Positions 36,794 through 46,459 of a stretch of DNA of 60,000 bases are shown piece by piece (position 1 is the stretch's first letter; each line of letters opens with the position of its first letter). The DNA is taken from NCBI GenBank assembly GCA_905221605.1, contig CAJNDS010000063.1, forward strand, positions 30,001 to 90,000. Direction: 5' to 3'. This stretch comes from Symbiodinium natans (taxonomy: Eukaryota > Sar > Dinophyceae > Suessiales > Symbiodiniaceae). The notes under the pieces are model-generated. The model was not told where the DNA came from. It saw nothing but the letters and a program-made list of their open reading frames with translations, and did no database searches. The position numbers and the translations under genes were made by a program.

Positions 36794-37447
36794 TTTACTC
36801 TTGGGCCGGGTGTCGCTGTTCCAAATGCTAGATAACCCTAAGTAAGTCTGAATATCATTGAAACCCTAAACCCTAAACCCCCAAGCAGCTCTAAGTCTCC
36901 CTAACCCCCCCCCCTCCAAATAGATGCTAGGTAACCCTAAGTACCCGAAGCCCTAAACCCCAAACCCTAAACCCTAAAAGCCCTATAAACCCTAAGTAAC
37001 TCTGAATATCCCGGAACAACCCCAAGCACGCGAGGTGAACGGCCGGCCACCGGACATTCGCTTGCTGGGCCAGTTGGCGCCTGGCCTGCCTTTGTTTTTT
37101 CTAAACCCTAAACCCAAACAGTAAAGCCTAAACCCTAAACCCGTTTCTTTGGTTGAGGGGGTTGTTTGGTTTGTGCTCTTGCGGGGTTAGGGTCCATTGT
37201 GGCCTTGGCGGTGGGCTGCTTGTGAAGTTTACCACTGTTTGCGGAAGAGGGTTTAGGGTTCAGGGTTCAAGGTTTCGGAGTGCTAACTGCTTGAGAACCC
37301 CCCCATAAAACAGAAGATGTTCTTCCTTGTAAGGTTAATATCGGGGTCATTATTGTATATTCTTTGGGGTTCGCAAGCAAACAGTACTTTAGGGTTTAGG
37401 TAGGCTTTCAGGGGTTTCGAGGTTGTCATGAGGCTTGGGGATTCGGT

Positions 37448-37546
37448 TTGGGATATTACCCCTTATACTGACAGTCCGTAGTAGGGAATAGATTACCCCC
37501 TACTAGAATCCCGATGAAGGACTGTGAGTAAGGGGAAACATCCCAA
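37448..37546. mobile_element. TIR element, family C
   Basis: TTGGGATATTACCCCTTATA at the left and AAGGGGAAACATCCCAA at the right are inverse. GGTT flanks both sides. Related to the intron at 19104-19272. Confidence 0.7.
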
Positions 37547-37891
37547 GGTTTAGTGTTTCAGATTTAGGCTGCATAGGGCCGAAGTTTGAGGTTTATGGAG
37601 TTTGGGGTTAACAGTTTAGGGTAAAGGGTTAAGCTTTTACAGCGTTTAGCGTTTAGGGCACTTACAGAGTTTGGGTTTGAAGAGATTACTGCTGACAGGG
37701 TTTAGGGTTTAAGGCAGATTGCGGGTGATTTCGTCGGGGGTTCACGGGCTATTTGTCAATTGCTAAATGCTGGTTCATGAGCCTCCCCTCCCCTCCTCCC
37801 CCCCCCCCCCCTCCTCTCCCTAAACCCCCTAAACCCATAACCCCCCAAAGCTGAAAGAACACCTGCAGTCCGAGCCCATGAACTTACTGTT

Positions 37892-37993
37892 GGTTAGTAG
37901 GGAATGAAGGGGATACAGGGTACCCTATATAATCCCTTAAAGGGTATACATAGGGGGATATAGGGTACCTCATTCCCCCATTCCCTGCTAACC
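37892..37993. mobile_element. Palindromic TIR element
   Basis: GGTTAGTAGGGAATGAAGGG and CATTCCCTGCTAACC are inverse ends, with a TACCC/GGGTA inner palindrome. No ORF. Confidence 0.55.
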
Positions 37994-38268
37994 TGAACCC
38001 TAAACCCTGAACCTTAAACCCTAAACCCTGAACCCTAAACCTGAAACCCTAAACCCTAAACCCTAAGTGAATTGCATCCCGAAGGCCCGGGAGCTCCAAA
38101 ACCCTGAAGCCCTGGGGCCTTAAAAGCCTAAGCCCTGCTTAGCGGTTCATGTGTACTTCGAAATAGGGTTTAGGGTTTAGGGTTTATATAGGGTTTAGGG
38201 TTTAGGGTTCAGGGTTTAGGGTTTAGGGTAGGTTAGCTTTTGTGATAACTGGGCTTATCCTGACTTAG

Positions 38269-38360
38269 CGCAAAGAAGCCCCAGACGAGGTGAGCGACTT
38301 AGAGCAGTGCCATGGCTGGTTCGATTCAGAGGGCAAGGACCCAATTCTGCATGGTTTCGA
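38269..38360 (+). CDS. Exon candidate with good splice sites
   Basis: Acceptor region TTATCCTGACTTAG and donor GTAAAG bound a frame reading RKEAPDEVSDLEQCHGWFDS and then EGKDPILHGF. TTTAGGG lies on both sides here, so the usual C-rich upstream tract is missing. Family unknown. Confidence 0.5.
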
Positions 38361-38396
38361 GTAAAGGGGTGTAGGGTCTGGGTTTGGGTTTTAGGG

Positions 38397-38590
38397 ATTA
38401 GGGATTAGGGATTAGGGTTTAGGGTTTAGGGTTTAGGGTTTAGGGTGTAGGGTTTAGCGTTTAGGGTTTAGGGGTTAGGGGTTAGGGGTTTCGGGTTAGG
38501 GTTTAGGGTTTAGGGTTTAGGGTTTAGCGTTTAGGGTTTAGGGTTTAGGGTTTAGGGTTTAGGGTTTAGGATTTAGGGTTTAGGGTAACT
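38397..38590 (+). repeat. TTTAGGG array with GATTAGG and GGGGTTA variants
   Basis: About 27 heptamers with local variant blocks. A G run follows at 38618-38655. Confidence 0.9.
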
Positions 38591-38762
38591 TCGGGGTTCA
38601 AGGGCTTCTTAAAGTTGAAGGGGGGGAGGGGGGGCGGGGGGGGGGGGGGGGGGGGCTACTTAGCACACTGAAGCCTACACCCTGCCTGAAGCCCCTTTGA
38701 ACTCCGAAACGTTGGGAAGGTGGGTTCTGGGGATTATGAAAGGGTTTCTAGGGGACAAAAAG

Positions 38763-38853
38763 TCTGGGACCGGGAGTAGGCCCTTAGTTTTTGAGGGTTG
38801 GGGTTCCCTTATAGTCCCCTTAAAACCAAAAAGGGTGCCCTTTTTAGGGTCTA
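38763..38853. mobile_element. TIR element, family B
   Basis: GGGACCGGGAGTAGGCCCTT, GGTTCCCTTATAGTCCCCTT and AAAAAGGGTGCCCTTTTTAG follow the same order as in the intron at 19716-19812. It lies immediately upstream of a coding-like segment. Confidence 0.65.
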
Positions 38854-38862
38854 GAAGTAGAC

Positions 38863-39218
38863 TTACGATGCCGAGTGTCTTGTGCAGCAAACCAGTGCTG
38901 ACATCTGAAAAGCACGAGGATGCCAAGGCGAGGCTACTTCTCGCAAGCGATTTCTGGCACTACTTGATCTGCTGTTATATCATTTACCCGATCGAGTCTG
39001 TGCTCCAGCATGATAGCCAGATTGACTGGTCGAACTTGGCGTTTGACAACTGGAGGCATACCTGCCGCAGGATAAGAACAGTGTCCGGTGGTTCAGTCTT
39101 TGGGACTTCATCGACTTTAACTCCCAGCATAGAAATGTGGAGCAAATCGTGGAGACTGTGGACCTGGCTGAAGCATACAAGCAATGGGCGGGTTTGAATG
39201 CCTTGAGTGGGCCTTGAG
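38863..39218 (+). pseudogene. Coding-like segment with one frame change
   Basis: The first part reads EKHEDAKARLLLASDFWHYL and later IDWSNLAFDNW. Near 39060 the plausible frame changes to LPQDKNSVRWFSLWDFIDFN and VEQIVETVDLAEAYKQWAGL, ending in a stop at about 39218. Composition and hydrophobic pattern suggest true protein. The family B element just upstream may be an intron preceding this exon. No family recognised. Confidence 0.4.
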
Positions 39219-39986
39219 GAACGGTCTGTACTCCATGACCGGGGTTTAGGGCTTCGCGGGCCAGTTTCAGGGCCTCGGGTTTACGGGCACTAAGCCCGAA
39301 ACCCTAAACCCTCAACGCTAAGTTGCAGGTTGATACTGTAGGCTTTACGATCAACGATGGTAAGCTGGCTTACTTCTCACAGGCCCTTCTACTGCCCTAA
39401 TACTACCCTGAACCGTAAACCCCACTCCCTAGACCTGAAATCCTGCACCCTAAGCCCTCAACCCTAAATCTTAATCCCTGCACTCTAAACCGTAAACCCT
39501 AACCCCTAAACCCTGTACACTCTACCACGGCATTCTGCAATTGGACGTTCTCTCAGAGTCTCCGGGACGGACTCCCCCACCCCCTAGAACAAGTAGCCCG
39601 GAGGTCATGAGTACGTAGGGCTATGCTCCTTGAATTGGGTTATGCATCCATAAACTTCGGGTTTTTGGTGCTAGGGTTTCAGGGATTAGGGCCAGAGCAT
39701 AGGCCTCAGCAATGCTCCGAAAGGTTCCCTCATACCCCTTTATGAGGATGGTTTGGGGTTCGGGGTTAGGGTTTAGGGCCGGGTTTAGGGTTTAAGCTAC
39801 GATGCTTGCAATATTTTCGCACGGATGACCTGCGATATTCTGGCCCGTTTTTGGTTTTCTGCTTTGGGGCGGCCTAGCGTTCCCTCATCTCGCTGGTGGC
39901 ATTTTTATTGTGAAGCCCCAAACTCCTAAGCCTGAAGCCCACGACCCTTAACCCTAAACCCTAAATTTAAGTTTGTTTTAAACATG
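39219..39986. repeat. Degenerate heptamer DNA, no gene seen
   Basis: C-rich tracts at about 39297-39320 and 39410-39520, G-rich motifs near 39665 and 39755-39795. The remainder is unique DNA without a supported gene. Confidence 0.5.
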
Positions 39987-40099
39987 GGTACCGTTTGGGA
40001 TGTTCCCCCTCATAGTGTTCCCCCTTATATCCTTAATAGGGCCCTTATTATAACCACTATTAAGGACTGTTATGAAGGGGGGACATCTTAAACGGTACC
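39987..40099. mobile_element. TIR element, family C, about 23-bp inverted ends
   Basis: GGTACCGTTTGGGATGTTCC and the inverse of GACATCTTAAACGGTACC match with few differences. The centre carries CCTTAATAGGG and CTATTAAGG. Confidence 0.8.
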
Positions 40100-40128
40100 G
40101 TGAAAAAACCAAAGGGTTCCATGGGCAG

Positions 40129-40199
40129 TCAAGAAGACCAGAGGACCACGAGTCTCTCGGCATCATCCAACAGCTGGCCAACAACGTGGTTGAGGACAG
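40129..40199 (+). CDS. Exon candidate using a telomeric donor
   Basis: After CATGGGCAG the frame reads SRRPEDHESLGIIQQLANNV and then VED, ending AG|GTTTAGGG: the donor is the first unit of a TTTAGGG array. Family unknown. Confidence 0.5.
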
Positions 40200-40992
40200 G
40201 TTTAGGGTTTAGGGTTAGGGTTTAGGGTTTAGGGTTCAGGGTTTGGGGTTTAGGGTTTAGGGTTTAGGGTCTAGGGTTTAGGGTCTAGGGTTGGCTTGAG
40301 AGGGTCACTGCAGAAGCCACAACAAGTACCGACATGCGTTCATTGCACTTCCTTTTTGGTTGCACTCTTGAGCGAATGCCGTTCTTTCTTGGGCCATAGG
40401 TTCGCTGTTTTGTTTTTTGTCAGTACCAGAGGCCTGTTGTGGGGTAGCAGCCCATCTTGTTCGAGTGAGTCTTCGGGGTAGCTTCGGCTCTTCTTTGCAG
40501 GGATCAAGACGGGATAATCATATCCAGGGGCTCTGGTAATTCGTAAAAACGTTGTCCGCTCCCGGGCTTGATTCAACGCTTGGCCTGATGGTTTAGGGTT
40601 TGGGTTTTGGGTTTAGGGTTTAGGGTTTGGGGTTTGGGGTTTGGAGTTTTGAGTTTTTAGGGGTTTAGGACTTGGGGCTTCAGACAGGCATGGTTTCACA
40701 TCGAGACTGGGCTCGTTCGCTTGCTTGCCGCTCAGATTTAGGGTTTAGGGTTTTGGGGCTTAGGGAATTTGAGCCCTACTGGGTGAAAGGTTGATGCTGG
40801 ACTGGAGGTCTGGGGGCTTTTCAAGCTTCCTTAACACTAAGACATGTAAGCCCCAAACCTACCCAAACCCTGCAAGCCTTTTTTTTAGTTGGCTTCGGTC
40901 CCTGCAGCGCGCTAAATAGCACCGATCTCGAAACCCGAAACCCTAAACCCAGAACCCTCAATCCTAAACCCTAAACCGGAGAGATGCCACAG
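40200..40992. repeat. TTTAGGG tracts then CCCTAAA
   Basis: G-rich at 40200-40292 and 40585-40670, unique DNA at 40293-40580, C-rich at 40930-40975. No supported gene between. Confidence 0.65.
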
Positions 40993-41073
40993 GAGCTACA
41001 CGCGTTGATGGATGTGCGGCTGGTCCGGGAGCACCGGGACGTCATGCAGGCCTGGCTTTACAGAGTTAAGGAA
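40993..41073 (+). CDS. Exon candidate, 81 nt, phase 0, helical
   Basis: It lies between ATGCCACAG and GTGTAA and is exactly 27 codons: ELHALMDVRLVREHRDVMQA then WLYRVKE. CCCTAAACC is upstream and TTTAGGG downstream. Likely alpha-helical. Confidence 0.5.
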
Positions 41074-41305
41074 GTGTAAAGGGTTTGGGGTTTAGGGTTT
41101 TTGGTTGAGGGTTTAGGGTTTATAGGGTTTAGGGTTTAGGGTTTGGGGTTTAGGGTTTAGGGAACTCATAACCGACCATCCTCGGTAGTGCCCGTTTGTG
41201 AGGGGCTGGGATCCCCCTTTAACACCCCGAGGAGCGAGCAGGGGCACCATTTTTTCCTTTCGACCAGGCCAGCAGCGTAAGCTGTTCAGTATCAGTAGAG
41301 TATTC

Positions 41306-41338
<33 letters not shown>

Positions 41339-41830
41339 TTCTGGGTTCCCCTGTATATTAACTTGGGTAAGTAGCCCGAAAAGTATGTACTTTTTTTTCC
41401 CTGGGTCGTTGGAAAGTGAGAGCACTTACAACCCACACTTAGGGGCCCCTGTACAAGCTGTCCCAAACCTCCCCCCTCAAAAGGAGCTGGGTGGGCTAAC
41501 CTGAAACCCTAGACCCGAAACCCGAAACCCTAAACCCGAAACCCTAAACCCTAAACCCGAAACGGTACACCCTCCACCCCCACGGCCGCGAAGAATCTCC
41601 TGGGGACTCTGGCGACTCAGAAGGGCCACTCCAATCAAACTGTGCCAGTTCCTTGGGGTTGGTGTTGGAGTCAGGGTTTAGGGATTAGGGTTTACAGGGT
41701 TTAAAGGGTTTAACAGGGTTTAAAGGGTGATGAAGATGTTCTGAGGGTTGCATGTCTCGGCGGCCATCAGTACGCCAAAGACCGGGAAATCCATATGAAG
41801 TTATTTCTGTCAACCCCAAATTCCCATACC
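41074..41830. repeat. TTTAGGG tract, 31-T run and unique DNA
   Basis: G-rich at 41083-41162, a run of 31 T at 41307-41337, C-rich CCCGAAA at 41505-41560, G-rich at 41670-41730. No gene. Confidence 0.6.
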
Positions 41831-42215
41831 ACCCTAAACCCTAAACCCTAAACCCTAAACCCTAAACCCTAAACCCTAAACCCTAAAACCCTTAAACCCT
41901 TAAACCCTTAAACCCTTAAACCCTTAAACCCTTAAACCCTTAAGCCCTTAAACCCTTAAACCCTTAAACCCTTAAACCCTTATACCCTTAAACCCTTAAA
42001 CCCTTAAACCCTTAAACCCTCAAACCCTTAAACCCTCAAACCCTCAAACCCTTAAACCCTTAAACCCTTAAACCCTCAAACCCTTAAACCCTCAAACCCT
42101 AAAACCCTTAAACCCTTCAACCCCTAAACCCTAAACCCTAAACCCTAAACCCTAAACCCTAAACCCTTAAACCCTTAAGCCCTTAAACCCTAAACCCTAA
42201 ACCCTAACCCGAAAC
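41831..42215 (-). repeat. CCCTAAA flanking a CCCTTAAA octamer array
   Basis: Heptamers at 41831-41886, about 26 units of the octamer CCCTTAAA with occasional CCCTCAAA (41887-42120), then heptamers again. A homogenised variant block lies inside a canonical array. Confidence 0.95.
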
Positions 42216-42309
42216 CTCTCTTTGGTGAAGCTCACGGGCACCTCCCCCTCCCCTCCATGACGATCATATTTCAGATCGTCACACGAAGCTCGCTGTCCGC
42301 AGTTTCGGA

Positions 42310-42709
42310 CTTTAAGGTTAGGGTTTAGGGTTTAGGGTTTAGGGTTTAGGGTTTAGGGCATAGAGGGAGGGATTAGAGGATTCGGGGACATTGCAATCCT
42401 AGAATATCCTCTGGCGTTGCCAGAGTGCTTCCTTTTTTTGATTGAAACAGCCCTGATCTAAGCCTTTAAAACTCTGCAGTGTGCCCGAGACCTTCGAAAC
42501 AGCCCTAATAAACCCGAAGCCCTAAGCCTTTAAAACTCTGCATTGTGCCCGAAATCACCAGTTCAAAGTCCTGAACCACACGGGCTCCCTAGCAGCTTTG
42601 GTGCGTCTTGTGGGGCTCCTTCGGCGGTAATCCTAAGCCCTAAGCCCTAAACCCTAAACCCTAAACCTTAAACCCTAAACCCTACACCTAAGCCCTTCCC
42701 CTCGTGCAG
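42310..42709. repeat. TTTAGGG tract, unique repeat and CCCTAAA tract
   Basis: TTTAGGG at 42317-42358. A unique segment carries a duplicated GCCTTTAAAACTCTGCA(G/T)TGTGCCCGA block (about 42460 and 42527). CCCTAAA lies at 42635-42690, leading into the next exon candidate. Confidence 0.65.
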
Positions 42710-42768
42710 CGCATGGTCGGCCTGTCCAAGCAGCTGGACAACTTCCGTGCGGCGGCCTTGGCTGGGAT
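42710..42768 (+). CDS. Exon candidate, helical
   Basis: Acceptor TTCCCCTCGTGCAG is canonical, and the frame reads RMVGLSKQLDNFRAAALAGM up to GTTTTGG. CCCTAAA is upstream and TTTAGGG downstream. Confidence 0.5.
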
Positions 42769-43370
42769 GTTTTGGGGTTCGTAGGGTTTAGCGTTTAGGG
42801 TTTAGGGTTTAGGGTTGAGGGTTTAGGATTTAGGGTTTAGGGTTTCGGGGGTTGAGGGGATGGCTTGCGGTTTACAAAACCTCACCTGGGGTGTTAAGAA
42901 CGGTGTAGGGCGTGTAAGGGCTCATTCGGTCTGCAGGCCTTTGCAAATGGTCAAGGGCTTCTGGGGTATGTACAGGGTTGGCAGGCTGAAGACTTTAGGG
43001 CTTACCGTCTTTCGGAGGGGTTCTGGGCTTTCTGACGGCAAGGTTTCGGGGGGCTTGAAAGGGTTTAGGCTTCAGGCTTCAGGGCTCTTAAAAGGCGTCA
43101 TAAAAGGCTGAACATGCTTTCGGGTTTTAGGTTTACAGACCTTCGGGATTCGGGTTTCTGTCGGCGGCCCTTGGGCTTGTGGGCGTTGGGTGTGAGGGGC
43201 GCGCTTCAGTAGAGCCTTCCTGCATCCCTTCCTGCAGCGGGCTGTCTGCAGGCCCATGCGATTAGGTCTTAGGGTTTATATAGGACTTCAGACGTGTTTG
43301 TTTCCTGTACTTAGGCTATATGCTGTGTGGCTCAGGGTTTATGGTTGGGGGTGTATTCTTCTGGGCGCAG
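42769..43370. repeat. TTTAGGG tract and unique DNA
   Basis: G-rich at 42785-42850. The rest is G-rich unique sequence with weak frames only. Confidence 0.5.
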
Positions 43371-43443
43371 GTGAATAAGTCGGACATCGTCCAGAGGAAA
43401 TACCAGGCGAGGACCCTTGCTGCTACCCAAAACGAGCCCTTCA
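43371..43443 (+). CDS. Exon candidate, unknown protein
   Basis: After TTCTTCTGGGCGCAG it reads VNKSDIVQRKYQARTLAATQ and then NEPF before GTGCTTG. The pyrimidine tract is modest. Family unknown. Confidence 0.45.
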
Positions 43444-43710
43444 GTGCTTGAGCAGCTTACCCTAGGGTTTAGAGTTTGAACCTAACCATATCTTGGGGTG
43501 AGTTAGGGCCCTAAACCCTAAAACCCTAAACTCTGAACCCTAAATTTCAGTAGGCGGGCAGGCGCTCAGTTCTGTAGACGTGGGTTGAGGGTTTCGGATG
43601 TAGGGAGGGAAAGGGGGACTTCCACAACAGGAAGTCCTGAACACGCAAAACGACCCCCAAACAGGGCCAAACAGAAACCAATCATCGCACATCCTTTTCT
43701 ACTTTCTTGC

Positions 43711-43731
43711 GGTAGTAGTAGTAATAATAGC

Positions 43732-43824
<93 letters not shown>
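43711..43824. repeat. (AGT)n trinucleotide microsatellite, about 37 units
   Basis: Starts GGTAGTAGTAGTAATAATAG and becomes a perfect AGT array. It produces poly-Ser and poly-Leu frames on the two strands, which I do not take as genes. Confidence 0.95.
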
Positions 43825-43964
43825 CTATTCATGCCGGCTCTTCGCACGCTTTGTGCTTTTGCTTGCTGCGTGTCTTGTTGCCTCTTCGTGCTTCGGGCAA
43901 AAGCCCTTCTCGGTCTTGGACATCTGACTTGTGCGCTAGTCACCAGTCTACTAATCGCGAGTGT

Positions 43965-45212
43965 GTGCTTTTAAGGTTTAGGGTTTAGGGTTTAGGGTTT
44001 AGGGTTTAGGGTTTGTCTTTTTCAGAATTTGTTAGAGCCTAGGGGTTTGATGTTATGAAACGTGTGCCCATCCTGGGCACAAGGTACGAGAAGGCAGCCG
44101 AAACCTCTCAGCTCTGAAACCCCGAAAGCCCTAAACCCTAAACCCTAAACCCTAAACCCTAAACCCTAAACCCTAAACCCTAAACCCTAAACCCTAAACC
44201 CTAACACGCCTAATCGCTTCTAACAGCTGAAGCCCTTGCGGCCCTAAGCTCTGAACCCCTCCCTAAGTGCTCCTAAATACCCTTGAAGGGCTACAGCCCT
44301 AGAGCCCTGAACCCCAAGCCCCTCCAAAACCCTCAACCTAAACCCCTGCTGACATCCCAAACCCTAACCCCAAACCCTAAACCCCAAACCCCAAACCCTA
44401 AACTTTAAATTCCCACCCAGGCCTGCTTAGGCCGCACCCAACCTTTTCTAGGGTGCCTGGACCCAGAACTACACGCGACAGCCACTAACACCATCGCTTG
44501 GATTTGCTGTGCAAGCCTAAAGAGTTGCGTTGAGTGTGAGCTGCACCTCCTGCCGCTGCAATACCCCGCTTTGTTCTCCCCCCCCCCGCCCCTCCTGGCC
44601 CCCTGCCCCCCCCCCCCCCCTCCCGCACCCCCTGCCTCCCCTCGAGCGCTTTGAGCCCCTGAAACCCCGCCTGACCCTGGGCCGACAAACAGTAAGCGAG
44701 GGCAATTGAGACGACGAATTCCATGAACTGAATCTGATGCCTTGAGCATGGTTTTCACGGCTGGCCCTGTCTTTCAAATGCCCTGACCGAAGGATCGGAT
44801 GTAGGCATTGTATGCCGTCGCTTGCTCAAAAACCCCCTGCCAAAGCCTCTGACCAGGAAACGTTTAATCCTAGAAGCTAAACAGCATCGCTAAACCCTCT
44901 ATTTAAAGGACGGGGGTAGGAAGTGGGAATTTAGGGCGTTAGCCCGAAACCCTAAAAGGAGAAACGTTGGGTGGATGCCTGCGGAAGCAGGGGGTGGGAA
45001 GAAAAACAACCCAACCTTTCTGGTTGTGGTGGCTCCAAATTGAACATACGCCGCCGCGACAGATGCCGCCCCCTCACACCCCCTGGGTGTGTTGGGGCGC
45101 CATCTCCGCATGAAATCTCCTGCCGCGGCGCGGCGAGAAGCCCTAAACCCAAACCCTTAACCCTAAACCCCAAACCCTAAATCCTAAAGCCCTGCTTCGG
45201 CGTCTTGGCCAG
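43965..45212. repeat. Inverted heptamer arrays and unique GC-rich DNA
   Basis: TTTAGGG at 43976-44015 and CCCTAAA at 44133-44205 form an inverted pair. C-rich degenerate DNA lies at 44270-44405, a C/CCCCTCC-rich block at 44575-44640, and CCCTAAACCC at 45143-45185. No gene is supported in the GC-rich stretch 44405-45130. Confidence 0.6.
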
Positions 45213-45288
45213 GCGATCCTGATCCAGGTCACGCGCGACAACCTCCAGTCCACCACCAATTTCATGCCCTTTGCTAGAAAAAGAATAG
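45213..45288 (+). CDS. Exon candidate, unknown protein
   Basis: After TCTTGGCCAG it reads AILIQVTRDNLQSTTNFMPF and ARKR up to the first TTTAGGG. CCCTAAATCC lies upstream. Confidence 0.45.
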
Positions 45289-45472
45289 GGTTTAGGGAGG
45301 GTTTAGAGTTTAGGGTTTAGGGTTAAGGGTTTAGGGTTAAGGGTTTAGGGTTTAAGGTTTGTAGTTACAGGGTTTTTTCGGTGTACAGGGTGTAGGCAGA
45401 GCATAGGGCTTAGGGTTCTACAAAGGGCGTCCTCCTAGCCTCCCAGTTGCAAGATGCTAGGAGCAGATGGAG

Positions 45473-45570
45473 TTTAGGTTCTGGTTCTTGGTGGTTTAGG
45501 GTTTAGGGTTTAGGGTTTAGGGTTTAGGGTTTAGGGTTTAGGGTTTAGGGTTTAGGTTCTGGTTCTTGGT
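45473..45570 (+). repeat. TTTAGGG array flanked by 20-bp direct repeats
   Basis: TTTAGGTTCTGGTTCTTGGT occurs at 45473-45492 and again, identical, at 45551-45570, with eight heptamers between. Confidence 0.9.
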
Positions 45571-45939
45571 AAGGAGTGAGGGAAAAGGTACCCTTCAGCC
45601 CAAATGTTTAGGGTGAGTCTACTCGCCGTGCCCGGCCCTGTTTTGGGGGTTTGGACTTAGATCAATGACTTCTGAAGTAAGCACTGTAAGCCCTAAGAGT
45701 ACTCTTAAACCCTAAGCCCTAAACTCGAACGCCCCGCCCCCGAATTCTGAAGGCTGCAGGGTTTAGGATGTCAAGGTTTAGGCTGTCAAGGTTTGGGTTT
45801 AGGGTTTCGGGTTTAGGGTTCAGGGTTTAGGGTTGAGGGTTTAGGTTTAGGTTTATCAGGGATTGAAAAATTAAAAACCCCCAGCCTCTACAGCCTAAGC
45901 CCAGAACTGCCCGACAAATGCCGTAAAACATTGGGCTAA
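45571..45939. repeat. Degenerate heptamer DNA
   Basis: C-rich near 45710-45735, G-rich at 45760-45865. No gene. Confidence 0.55.
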
Positions 45940-46187
45940 GGGTTCCCGAAATTGCATGGTACCCTGACCTTTCTCGTCAAGGATTTAGGCTCCCTTCCAA
46001 CGCGGTTCAGTGATCACCGAATTGATGATCTCATGCGATTGCACACGGAAGAGTGAGCCCGCCAACACGGACACCGCTTACGGAATGATCTATGCTGCGT
46101 TGTATCGTTGCCTGGGTGGGAGTCGGTGGACAAGCAGCTGGCCCTTGATCATCGTCCGGAAAAGCGGCGAAAACCATGCTGTGTAGA
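45940..46187 (+). pseudogene. Coding-like segment, two frames
   Basis: One frame reads GTLTFLVKDLGSLPTRFSDH then RIDDLMRLHTEE and a stop at 46052. A second frame then gives TDTAYGMIYAALYRCLGGSR and WPLIIVRKSGENHAV with a stop at about 46185. Both look protein-like. Decay or an unseen intron could separate them. No family recognised. Confidence 0.3.
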
Positions 46188-46430
46188 AAGCCTCTTTTGA
46201 GTGCTTAAAGGCCGAATTGGAATAGCGGTCGCTGCCCATGCTGCGCTTTCGTTACTGGGAAACCCATATGCCCTAGAGCCTTAGCCTGGCCTCAAATCCT
46301 GAGTCCCCATCCCTATATCTTTACAAACCGTCAGCCTGTAAACCCTCAAATGAGTTTGGGGTGTTGGGGTTTGGGGTTTAGGGTTTAGGGTTTAGGGTTT
46401 AGGGTTTAGGGAACCCTAAACCTTACCCAG

Positions 46431-46458
46431 GGCGGGTCATGGAGATCCGGAGCAGCTG
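46431..46458 (+). CDS. Tiny exon candidate, 28 nt
   Basis: Acceptor CCTTACCCAG and donor GTAGCC bound AGHGDPEQL. A head-to-head TTTAGGG/CCCTAAA junction (46376-46422) lies directly upstream. Confidence 0.3.
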
Positions 46459-46459
46459 G

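Larger units (their letters stand above)
36794..38268. repeat. Heptamer tracts with several MITEs
   Basis: CCCTAAA at 36860-36990 and 37100-37140; a family H copy (about 37295-37385, left GCTTGAGAACCCCCCC, right GGGGTTCGCAAGCAAACAGT); family C at 37448-37546; a palindromic element at 37892-37993; CCCTAAA at 37994-38065; TTTAGGG at 38165-38230. A C run lies at 37798-37811. No gene is supported. Confidence 0.6.

Noticed and set aside
43566-43974. Poly-Ser and poly-Leu ORFs on opposite strands
   Set aside because: They are produced by the (AGT)n microsatellite; flanking residues show no protein character.
44405-44777. G/R-rich - strand ORFs
   Set aside because: They are generated by CCCCTCC low-complexity DNA; no conserved motif is visible.
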